In this document: in pieces, positions 9,567 through 15,321 of the stretch | Numbering within the stretch: position 1 is the first letter of the stretch | How the letters are laid out: each line of letters starts with the position of its first letter | Assembly: GCA_003157715.1 (NCBI GenBank) | Contig: PMKK01000262.1 | Span: forward strand, 1-15,321 | Direction: 5' to 3' | DNA length: 15,321 bases | From: Actinomycetota bacterium | GTDB lineage: Bacteria; Actinomycetota; Thermoleophilia; UBA2241 | Notes under the pieces: generated by a model | The model's database searches: none | Seen by the model: the letters and a program-made list of their open reading frames with translations, nothing else | What the model was told of the DNA's origin: nothing | Made by a program: the position numbers and the translations under genes

Positions 9567-9844
9567 CGATCGCCTTCTTTGTCTCCACGCTGCTCTCGGT
9601 CTGCTGCCTGTGGACCGTGGCGAAGTGGACAGGCGCCCGCGTGCCGATCGTCGATCTGCTCATCATCGCCGGGCTGTGCTCAGGGCTGGCGCTTCTGCCG
9701 ACCGTCGGCTGGATACTCGCCATGGTGATCATGTCTCTCCTGATCGCGAGGACGACCGACGCCGACGTGTGGCCCGACGCCGTGCTCATGGTCGTCGGGT
9801 CCAGCGTGATCTGGGTCCTTGTGGACGTGGCGCTGCTGAGCTGA
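9557..9844 (+). CDS. small multi-pass membrane protein of unknown function
   Basis: 95 residues from GTG 9557. It is almost entirely hydrophobic, with three or four membrane segments: about 3-21, 31-64 (one long or two short) and 74-94. Short charged loops carry AKWTGAR and ARTTDADVWPD. I do not recognise a family. The frame extends upstream without any ATG, GTG or TTG near a ribosome site, and GTG 9557 itself has no good Shine-Dalgarno sequence. This makes the overlapping short frame at 9522 important for its translation, or points to a sequence error near 9557. It is divergent from the lipoprotein gene and convergent with the permease gene, with a hairpin between the stops. Confidence 0.6.
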   Translation: MSIAIAFFVSTLLSVCCLWTVAKWTGARVPIVDLLIIAGLCSGLALLPTVGWILAMVIMSLLIARTTDADVWPDAVLMVVGSSVIWVLVDVALLS

Positions 9845-9860
9845 ATCCGGTCTGGGCCTC

Positions 9861-9875
9861 TTCGAGTGCCTCGAA
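9861..9875. terminator. small palindromic hairpin between convergent genes
   Basis: TTCGAG and CTCGAA form a perfect 6-bp stem around the loop TGC. It lies in the 41 bp between the stops of the membrane-protein gene (9844) and the permease gene (9886), where a shared bidirectional terminator would be expected. There is no T-run on either side, so it is a weak candidate. Confidence 0.35.
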
Positions 9876-9885
9876 CGAGCGCCAT

Positions 9886-12111
9886 CTACTCCATGCGCGC
9901 GGCCTGCGGCGCCGTGACCTTGCCGAGCAGCGGAAGCGTGGCACAGACGACGCCGAGAGCCGCCACGATGCCGCCGCCCATGATGAGGTAGTAGCTGAGC
10001 GCCGGCGGACTGACGCCGAAGCCGGCGGACTCAGCTCGCAGGATCAGGTCGGCGGCCACGAATCCCACCGCCGCCGAGAGCAGCGCCACGAGCACGAGCG
10101 GCACCGCTGCCTCCAGGACGACCACGCGGCGCAGGCGCGCGAGCGGCATGCCGGTGAGGCGCAGCAGGCTGAACGGCCGCTTGCGCTCGAGGAGGCCGCC
10201 GGCCACCGACACGGCCATGCTGCAGCCGGCGATCGCGAGGCTGAGGATGATGCCCACGCTCACCATGCGCCGCAGCAGGTCGATCAAGGCTCGGGAGTCG
10301 GCGTTGAACTGACTCGTCACCACAGGCGCCGAGTACTCCGGCAGCGCCGCGAACAGCACGGTCCTCACCCGCTCGACGCTGTTGACGCTGCCGTCCGTGG
10401 TGACGACAACGGCCCTCAGGGGACGTCGCGTGAGGCCGCCGGCCGGAGGCGACGCGGCCTGCCAGAACGCCTTGGCCTTGAGGTCGTCCAGAAACACGTC
10501 CCAGACGGGCACGGTCACGACCGCGGCGCGACCGGCGGCGTTCGTGCCGCTGCCGCCCCGCACGGGGCCGTAGACGCCCAGGCGCGCCCACGCGTCTGCC
10601 GGCACGATGCCAAGCGAGTCGTCGGGATCCGCCTTGCGCCCCGGCGCGTAGATGGGTAGGACCACGCGCACGCCCGCCACCCGGTGCAGCCGCGCGAGCA
10701 GCGCCCGCGCCCGCGCCGGCGTCGGCGCTGGCGCGCCCGTATCTCCCCTGGCCAGCCACTGCGCCACGGTCCCCCTGGGCAAGGTCGTCGTGCCGAAGCC
10801 GTTGCCGCGGCTCATGTCCGTGCCCACGACGCCGATGAACACGGTGCCGACGAACACGGCCAGCACGAGGCCGCTGACGGCACGGAACGCGCGCCCCGGG
10901 TCGTCGCTCAGGCGGCGGGCGGCGATGAGCGTGGAGTCGCGCCTGGCCAGCCTCACCAGCAGGCGCGCCCCGACCATGGTGAGCCAGGGTCCCGCCACCA
11001 TGAGGCCGATGATGATCGTGGCGAAGGCGACCAGGATGACCCACTGGCCGATACCGCCGCCGGCGAACCGCCGGATGGCGACGAGCAGGCCGAGACTCAG
11101 TGCGACCGGCACAAGGCGCCGGGCGCGGGGCGGGCGCGGGGTCACCCGGCGGGAGACCCCGAGGGGTGAGACTCGCACGCGACGCAGAGCCGCGAGACCG
11201 GCCAGGACGGCGGCCAGCGGTACGCCCACGGCGACCACGACGATCGCCCGCCCGCCGAGGCTCAGATCGCTGGTGAAGAACCGGTTGCCGGTGAAGGGGA
11301 TGCGCGCCACCATTGGCCGGAAGAGCCAGAAACCCGCGAAGCCCAGAGCGGTGCCCGCCACGGCGGCCAGCGCGGCCTCCACCGTGGCGATGGCGTTGAC
11401 CTGTCGCGGCGTGGCGCCCACCAGCCGCAGCGCGGCGAACCGTTCCTCCCGCCGCGCCGCGGCGAGTCGTGTGGACGTGCCCACGAACACGAGCACCGGG
11501 ACGAGGAGCCCGACGGCGCCCAACCCCAGGATGATGCGGAAGAACTGGCTGTAGTCGTGCTGCTTGGGGGCCGTCTCGATGCTCCGCACCTTGCTGGCGC
11601 CGGCCGTATGGCTGAGCTGTGAGACCGGCCGGCCGACGACGGCCATGAGCGCGTCCGGAGAGGTGAGGCCGCGCTCGCCGATGATGCCGATCCGGCGGCC
11701 GGGAAAGCGCGCGCCCAGCACGTCTGCCGGAATGCGCGCAAGCAGGCGGGCCAGGGCGGGCGACACGTAGTACTGGCCCGCCCGTGGCAGCCTGCTCAGC
11801 CCCGGCGTCAGAGGCGCGCGCGGGCCCGTGGCCGCGACCTCGACGCGCACCAGCGAATCCTGCCCGTAGCTGTCGGTCACGAGCCGCCACCACAACGGGT
11901 CGGTCGTCCGTTCGTCGACGCTCGGGGCGCGGTTGCGCGGGCTGGTGAGCAGCCAGCCTTCGCGCGCGTCCTTGGCCTTGAGGCCATTGAAGCCGCTCAG
12001 GGTGAACAGCAGGAGCGCCACGCCCACGGCCACGCCGAATGCCGTGAGAGCGAGCCGGACTCCCCCCTCGCGTCCGCCCTTGAGCGAGAAACGCAGTCCC
12101 AGGGAGATCAT
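9886..12111 (-). CDS. FtsX-like ABC transporter permease
   Basis: 741 residues with about ten membrane segments (near 20-40, 191-213, 245-265, 288-308, 332-346, 356-378, 411-431, 616-640, 667-690 and 706-730). Two FtsX-type cores are visible, each with the conserved cytoplasmic loop: REERFAALRLVGATPRQV (221-238) and LERKRPFSLLRLTG (641-654). The two large loops (about 45-190 and 435-615) should face outside. Proteins of this MacB/FtsX class move substrates by mechanotransmission rather than through a channel; lipids, peptides and antibiotics are typical substrates. ATG 12111 overlaps the ATPase stop as ATGA. The reading frame stays open far upstream, inside the ATPase gene, but that part is antiphase to the clear ATPase. 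The substrate cannot be predicted. Confidence 0.93.
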   Translation of the reverse strand: MISLGLRFSLKGGREGGVRLALTAFGVAVGVALLLFTLSGFNGLKAKDAREGWLLTSPRNRAPSVDERTTDPLWWRLVTDSYGQDSLVRVEVAATGPRAPLTPGLSRLPRAGQYYVSPALARLLARIPADVLGARFPGRRIGIIGERGLTSPDALMAVVGRPVSQLSHTAGASKVRSIETAPKQHDYSQFFRIILGLGAVGLLVPVLVFVGTSTRLAAARREERFAALRLVGATPRQVNAIATVEAALAAVAGTALGFAGFWLFRPMVARIPFTGNRFFTSDLSLGGRAIVVVAVGVPLAAVLAGLAALRRVRVSPLGVSRRVTPRPPRARRLVPVALSLGLLVAIRRFAGGGIGQWVILVAFATIIIGLMVAGPWLTMVGARLLVRLARRDSTLIAARRLSDDPGRAFRAVSGLVLAVFVGTVFIGVVGTDMSRGNGFGTTTLPRGTVAQWLARGDTGAPAPTPARARALLARLHRVAGVRVVLPIYAPGRKADPDDSLGIVPADAWARLGVYGPVRGGSGTNAAGRAAVVTVPVWDVFLDDLKAKAFWQAASPPAGGLTRRPLRAVVVTTDGSVNSVERVRTVLFAALPEYSAPVVTSQFNADSRALIDLLRRMVSVGIILSLAIAGCSMAVSVAGGLLERKRPFSLLRLTGMPLARLRRVVVLEAAVPLVLVALLSAAVGFVAADLILRAESAGFGVSPPALSYYLIMGGGIVAALGVVCATLPLLGKVTAPQAARME

Positions 12112-12884
12112 CGCGCCGACCCGTTCAGCGCCGGAGCGGCCACACCGGCGGTCAGGCAGGCGCCCGCGTCTCCGGCTCGCGAGGCCGGGTCGGCGACGCG
12201 CCCGTCGCGAACGATCACCTCGCGGTCGGCATACGCGGCCACGCGCGGCTCGTGTGTCACGATGATCACGGTCGTCCCCTGACGGCGGGTGCCCTCGACG
12301 AGGAGATCCATGACCTGCTCGCCGGTGAGCGAGTCGAGCGAGCCGGTGGGCTCGTCGGCAAAGAGGACCTGCGGTTCGGCGACGAGCCCGCGCGCCAGGG
12401 CGACGCGCTGCGACTGGCCGCCGGAGAGCTCGCCGGAGCGGCGGCCCTCGAGGCCGTCGAGGCCGAGGGGCGCGAACCAGCGCCGGGCGGCGGCGAACGC
12501 CTCTGGCCTTCGCCGCCCGGCCAGGAGCAGAGGCAGCGCCACGTTCTCCTCGGCGCTCAGCTCGGGCACGAGCTGGCCGAACTGGAAGACGAAGCCGAAC
12601 TGCCGGCGGCGCAGCTCGCTGCGGCGGGCCTCGCTCAGCCGGTCGATGCGGCGACCGCCGAACAGCACTTCGCCCTTGTCCGGCACCAGGATGCCGGCCA
12701 GGCAGTGCAGCAGCGTCGACTTGCCCGAGCCGCTCGGCCCCATGACCGCGACGATCTCGCCCTGGCTCACGCAGAAATCGGCGCCGCGCAGAGCCGGCGT
12801 CTGGCCGAAGGACTTGTGCAGGCCGCGGCACGAGAGTGTCGTGCCCGCGCCGACGATGGCACCGGTGGGTTCGCTTGAGGTCAT
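12108..12884 (-). CDS. ABC transporter ATP-binding protein (MacB/LolD type)
   Basis: 258 residues with a complete nucleotide-binding domain: Walker A GPSGSGKST (49-57), Q-loop Q101 in FVFQFGQLVPELS, signature LSGGQ (153-157), Walker B VLFADE with catalytic E178, D-loop GSLD and switch H211 in IVTHEP. The FQ..QLVPELSAEENV and DEPTGSLDS segments are typical of the LolD/MacB group that powers FtsX-like permeases. It hydrolyses ATP on the cytoplasmic face for the adjacent permease. AAGGAG lies eight bases before ATG 12884. Both ends overlap neighbours by ATGA (PadR upstream, permease downstream), so the three products are made in coupled amounts. The last 30 residues (Ala/Gly-rich) are outside the domain. 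Confidence 0.96.
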   Translation of the reverse strand: MTSSEPTGAIVGAGTTLSCRGLHKSFGQTPALRGADFCVSQGEIVAVMGPSGSGKSTLLHCLAGILVPDKGEVLFGGRRIDRLSEARRSELRRRQFGFVFQFGQLVPELSAEENVALPLLLAGRRRPEAFAAARRWFAPLGLDGLEGRRSGELSGGQSQRVALARGLVAEPQVLFADEPTGSLDSLTGEQVMDLLVEGTRRQGTTVIIVTHEPRVAAYADREVIVRDGRVADPASRAGDAGACLTAGVAAPALNGSAR

Positions 12885-13405
12885 CGATTCAACTCCTTGG
12901 CGAGCTGATCGAGCCGAGCCGAGGTGAGCTCGATCCAGCGCAGATCTGCCTCGAGGTGGAAGATGGCATGGTCAGCGAGCAGCGCATCCACGAGGGGCGC
13001 CTCGCGGCGGACGGCCGTGAGCTCGCGCATACGCGCCAGGTGAGCGTGACGCTGAGCGTCGAGGTAGGCGTCCGCGGGACGCTGCAACAGAAGCGCCAGG
13101 ACGACCTTGACGGCGAGCACCGTCTGCAAGTGAGGCTCGGGCGCCTCCGGACTGGCGAGCCACGTCGCTAGCGCCGCCTCGCCCTCCCCGGTGATGGCGT
13201 ACAGCTTGCGGTCAGGGCCCTCGCCGGGCGCGCTGCCTTCGGCCAGCACCCGGCCGTCGCGCGCCAGGCGGGAGAGCGTGCCGTACACCTGGCCGTAGGG
13301 CAGCGGCTTGTCGCGACCGAAGTACCGGTCGTACCGGCGCTTGAGCTCGTAGCCGTGGTTTGGCTCCTGCTCAAGAAGTCCCAGAAGTGCGTACGAAACG
13401 CTCAT
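12881..13405 (-). CDS. PadR-family transcriptional regulator
   Basis: 174 residues. The winged helix (about 3-76) starts SVSYALLGLLEQEPNHGYELKRRYDR and continues with LPYGQVYGTLSRLARDGRV and the wing GPDRKLYAITGEGE; a helical dimerisation domain of the PadR C-terminal type follows (90-172). Such proteins usually repress their own operon and an adjacent exporter, releasing DNA when a drug or other ligand binds. Here the ATPase start overlaps the PadR stop by ATGA. A perfect palindrome lies within the promoter directly upstream. ATG 13405 is chosen: the predicted transcript starts at or one base before it, and there is no proper ribosome site. The in-frame GTG at 13414 lies inside the promoter. 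Confidence 0.93.
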   Translation of the reverse strand: MSVSYALLGLLEQEPNHGYELKRRYDRYFGRDKPLPYGQVYGTLSRLARDGRVLAEGSAPGEGPDRKLYAITGEGEAALATWLASPEAPEPHLQTVLAVKVVLALLLQRPADAYLDAQRHAHLARMRELTAVRREAPLVDALLADHAIFHLEADLRWIELTSARLDQLAKELNR

Positions 13406-13412
13406 GGCCCCC

Positions 13413-13442
13413 ACTATACTCTGAGAGTATACACTGAGTCAA
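13413..13442 (-). promoter_or_regulatory. near-consensus, probably leaderless promoter of the padR-ABC operon
   Basis: On the minus strand TTGACT (13442-13437) and TATAGT (13418-13413) are separated by 18 bp. Both hexamers match the housekeeping consensus in five of six positions. Transcription should begin at about 13406-13405. The PadR ATG is at 13405, so the mRNA would be leaderless or nearly so, which is common in Actinomycetota. A 17-bp palindrome covers most of the spacer and four bases of the -10. Confidence 0.62.
13415..13431. promoter_or_regulatory. palindromic operator, probably for the PadR repressor
   Basis: TATACTC and GAGTATA form a perfect inverted repeat with a 3-bp centre, 17 bp in all. 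It lies between and over the promoter elements of the padR-ATPase-permease operon, so a bound dimer would exclude RNA polymerase. PadR dimers bind palindromes of this kind next to their own genes; assignment to this PadR rests on position. Confidence 0.68.
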
Positions 13443-13447
13443 TACGG

Positions 13448-13470
13448 CGCCTCGGAGGCAATCTGAGGCG
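13448..13470. terminator. weak hairpin in the agmatine deiminase-padR gap
   Basis: CGCCTC (13448-13453) pairs with GAGGCG (13465-13470) across an 11-nt loop that contains a further partial repeat (GGAGGC). It lies 134 bp beyond the agmatine deiminase stop and just upstream of the padR promoter, so it could stop read-through into that operon. There is no T-run. The rest of 13471-13603 shows no gene or clear signal. Confidence 0.25.
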
Positions 13471-13603
13471 GTCCGGCTGGGCCCTCCGACGAGGCCGGCG
13501 ACAACGCGCTCGCGCTGGTCGAAGCGGAGGCGGCAGAGGACGCCGCTGCGAGGACGCGCTCCCCGCGGTGGCCTCTGCGCCAGGGCAGCGCTGATCAGCC
13601 TTG

Positions 13604-14680
13604 TCAGACTCCGGCTCTGGGGAGCTGCTGGGTGGCGCAGTGGATTCCGCCGCCGCCGTAGCCGATGACCGGACACGGCACGCCGACGACCTCGCGACCA
13701 GGAACGATCTCACGCAGGCGCTCAAGCGCGGCCTCGTCATCCTCCGTCCCGCTCGTGGGCACGATGAGTGCGCCGTCGGTCTGGTAGAAGTTGATGTAGT
13801 TCTCGACGATGGACGTGTCACCCACCAGCACTGGGCGGCTGCGCCGGTCGAACTCGATGACCTCGATCTCTCGGCCTCGAGCGTCGGTCGTCTGAAGGCG
13901 CTCGCGGTTCTCTGCCAAGTTCTCGAAGTCCGGGTGCCGCGGGTCGCGGATCACGTGGAGCAGCACGCGACCGGAGTCGACGAAGGCGGCGACGCCGTCG
14001 ACGTGACCATCGGTATCAGGGTCCTCGTCGAGGCCGAGACCCGACTTGAGCCAGATGACCTTCTCGACGCCGAGGTAGTCTTTGAGGAACTGCGTCATCT
14101 CGTCCTTGGTCAGATCGGGGTTGCGCGAGGGATGCAGAAGGCAACTCTCCGTGGTGATGAGCGTCCCCTGGCCGTCGACGGTGATGGCCCCGCCCTCGAG
14201 CACCATCGGGACGGCGAAGCGCTCGAAGCCGAAGTGTTCGGCCAGGCGCCGTCCGATGGCGGCGTCGTTGTCGTAGGGGAGGTACTTCCCGCCCCAGGAG
14301 TTGAAGGTGAAGTCCGCGACGGCACGGACACCGTCCGGGCGCGTGATGAAGATGGGGCCACTGTCGCGCAGCCAGGAGTCGTCGATGGGCATTTCGACCA
14401 CGTCGATGTCGCGGCCACAGTAACTGCGCGCCACGCCGCCCTCGCCGGGCCGCGCGAGCATGAGCACGGGCTCGAAGCGCCTGATGGCGTGGGCGACGGC
14501 CGCGTAGCTCGCTTTGGCGAGCAGAAAGTGTTCCCCCCAGAGCTCGTCGCGGATCTCCGTCGGCCAGCCGATGATGCAGCGCTCGTGCGGCTCCCATTCG
14601 GCCGGCATGCGGAAGCCCAGTGAGGCGGGCGTCGATCCCTTGAGACTCTCGGTCGTCGGGCCGTTGGCTGCTGGCGGCAT
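13604..14680 (-). CDS. aguA: agmatine deiminase family protein
   Basis: 358 residues, the usual length. The family hydrolyses the guanidine group of agmatine to N-carbamoylputrescine and ammonia, a step in putrescine synthesis or agmatine use; it also includes bacterial peptidyl-arginine deiminases. Visible motifs are MPAEWEPHE near the start, DDSWLRDSGP (100-109), EGGAITVDG (162-170), H226 in DTDGHVDG and the nucleophile C348 in GGGGIHCATQQ near the C-terminus. All catalytic Asp/Glu, His and Cys positions appear intact. ATG 14680 is set by AAAGGAG five to six bases upstream; the longer open frame to 14890 overlaps the divergent regulator. A TetR gene is divergent. In Pseudomonas a TetR protein (AguR) controls aguBA, but no carbamoylputrescine amidase is seen here. 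Confidence 0.92.
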   Translation of the reverse strand: MPPAANGPTTESLKGSTPASLGFRMPAEWEPHERCIIGWPTEIRDELWGEHFLLAKASYAAVAHAIRRFEPVLMLARPGEGGVARSYCGRDIDVVEMPIDDSWLRDSGPIFITRPDGVRAVADFTFNSWGGKYLPYDNDAAIGRRLAEHFGFERFAVPMVLEGGAITVDGQGTLITTESCLLHPSRNPDLTKDEMTQFLKDYLGVEKVIWLKSGLGLDEDPDTDGHVDGVAAFVDSGRVLLHVIRDPRHPDFENLAENRERLQTTDARGREIEVIEFDRRSRPVLVGDTSIVENYINFYQTDGALIVPTSGTEDDEAALERLREIVPGREVVGVPCPVIGYGGGGIHCATQQLPRAGV

Positions 14681-14729
14681 CGCTGCTCCTTTGCGTTCGA
14701 GCCGCCCGGCACAAATTGGGGCAGCCCTC

Positions 14730-14758
14730 TTGCATTTGTGTTGCGGTGTGTTTACTGT
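14730..14758 (+). promoter_or_regulatory. candidate promoter of the TetR gene
   Basis: TTGCAT (14730-14735) and TACTGT (14753-14758), 17 bp apart, give a pair with the TTGNNN and TANNNT forms typical of actinobacterial promoters. The transcript would start near 14765 and have a leader of about 45 nt. An inverted repeat overlaps the -10. Confidence 0.33.
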
Positions 14759-14769
14759 ACGACCAAACA
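14749..14769. promoter_or_regulatory. candidate TetR operator in the divergent gap
   Basis: TGTTT and AAACA are inverted arms at the ends of a 21-bp segment with a non-symmetric centre containing GTAC. It lies in the 130 bp between the divergent agmatine deiminase and TetR starts, over the candidate TetR -10. This is where a self-repressing TetR protein that also controls its neighbour would bind. The arms are only 5 bp, so support is moderate at best. Confidence 0.35.
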
Positions 14770-14810
14770 AAGCACGGACGCAAGACCCGGCGTTCGAGAG
14801 GAGACACCAG

Positions 14811-15321
14811 GTGGCGGTACGGAAGAAGCCGGCGCAGGGCAGGGACATCGCGACATCAGCGACGGCCAAGCGCATCCTTGAAGGCGCCAAGCGCGTGTTG
14901 TCAGAGAGGGGCTACTCGAAGCTCACCCTCCAGGCCGTCGAGGAGGAATCCGGCGAGTATCGCGCGCTGGTCGCCTACTACTTCGGAAACAAGCAAGGAC
15001 TCGTAGAGGCGATCATCGAGGACCTCATGCGCTCCGAGGACGCGGCCCTTCGCAAGCGACTGGGAGCAATCGAGGAGGCGGAGCCGCGCGTGCGGGCGCT
15101 CATCGACGAACAACGGCAGATCTCTGGCGACTGGAGAGAGTTCCGCGCTTTCTACGAGCTGCTCCCCCGCATCATGCGCGATGAGCGGCTGCGCGCTGGT
15201 CTGTCCGCCGACTACGCAGAGGCGAGGGAGCTCGGCCGGCAGACGATGGCGGCCGGTCGTGTGGGCGCCCACGATCTCGACAAGCTCGCCGCGCTGGGCG
15301 TCGCCATCGTCGAGGGACTCG
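14811..15321 (+). CDS. TetR-family transcriptional regulator (3' end beyond the window)
   Basis: The frame is open from GTG 14811 to the window edge (170 codons, no stop). The N-terminal helix-turn-helix spans about residues 18-65: TAKRILEGAKRVLSERGYSKLTLQAV, then the recognition region ending YYFGNKQGL (56-64), the TetR signature. The following helices (Glu/Arg/Leu-rich, 66-170) are the start of the ligand-binding and dimerisation domain. AGAGGAG lies about seven bases before the GTG. The gene is divergent from agmatine deiminase, which suggests control of that gene and of itself; agmatine or a related polyamine would be a natural ligand by analogy with AguR, but nothing in the sequence proves it. 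About 20-40 residues are probably missing. Confidence 0.9.
   Translation, partial: MAVRKKPAQGRDIATSATAKRILEGAKRVLSERGYSKLTLQAVEEESGEYRALVAYYFGNKQGLVEAIIEDLMRSEDAALRKRLGAIEEAEPRVRALIDEQRQISGDWREFRAFYELLPRIMRDERLRAGLSADYAEARELGRQTMAAGRVGAHDLDKLAALGVAIVEGL

Noticed and set aside
9442..10659. 405-codon plus-strand frame over the small membrane protein and permease C-terminus
   Set aside because: Composition dominated by Arg, His and Ala without domains; it conflicts with two better supported genes.
12112..12831. Upstream extension of the permease frame into the ATPase gene, giving an apparent 981-residue protein
   Set aside because: The extension is an Arg/Pro/Gly-rich shadow of the ATPase; the ATGA junction and typical N-terminus MISLGLRFSLK set the start at 12111.
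12281..12880. Plus-strand frames opposite the ATPase
   Set aside because: Mirror frames of a clear ABC ATPase with Walker A, signature and Walker B motifs on the other strand.
14681..14890. N-terminal extension of agmatine deiminase to 14890
   Set aside because: It would overlap the divergent TetR gene, has no ribosome site and no family similarity; AAAGGAG marks ATG 14680.

Overview
The window is very GC-rich with strong G/C bias at third codon positions, several GTG starts, genes joined by 4-bp ATGA overlaps and one probable leaderless promoter. This suggests a high-GC Gram-positive bacterium. The Ig-like tail of the secreted peptidase resembles proteins I associate with Actinomycetota of the Thermoleophilia/Coriobacteriia kind. 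That placement is an inference, since no rRNA or tRNA is present. No IS element, prophage, CRISPR array or tRNA was seen.

Left block (1-4400, minus strand). In transcription order there is a LytS-type sensor kinase (4394-3117), a LytTR response regulator overlapping it by ATGA (3120-2359), a two-cluster ferredoxin fused to a TPP-binding 2-oxoacid:ferredoxin oxidoreductase beta subunit (2170-842), and the gamma subunit (830-249). No alpha subunit is visible. Between the regulator and the oxidoreductase lie two exact 11-bp direct repeats, 21 bp apart, that fit a LytTR-type operator. The kinase/regulator pair therefore probably controls the oxidoreductase genes.

Middle block (4400-9340). katG, a bifunctional catalase-peroxidase, is divergent from the kinase. 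It converges on a secreted glutamic peptidase (peptidase G1 family) with an Ig-like tail. Next, on the minus strand, is a lipoprotein with a short tandem repeat near its N-terminus and a carboxypeptidase-regulatory-like C-terminus, followed by a hairpin.

Right-middle block (9484-13442). A small membrane protein on the plus strand has an odd start: a well-placed ribosome site leads into a 14-codon reading frame that overlaps the real frame. It converges on a tight minus-strand operon, PadR repressor - ABC ATPase - FtsX-like permease, in which every junction is ATGA. A perfect 17-bp palindrome sits inside the near-consensus core promoter, and the predicted transcript begins at the PadR start codon.

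Right block (13604-15321). An agmatine deiminase gene (minus strand) is divergent from a TetR-family regulator (plus strand, cut by the window edge). The shared 130-bp gap holds an inverted repeat over a plausible -10 element. The layout recalls the TetR-controlled aguBA locus of Pseudomonas, but no aguB is in view.

Overall this is an ordinary chromosomal stretch with three separate regulatory modules: two-component/LytTR with the oxidoreductase, PadR with the ABC exporter, and TetR with agmatine deiminase. I found no clearly new defence or mobile system. The regulatory architectures and the small-protein start are the most interesting features.
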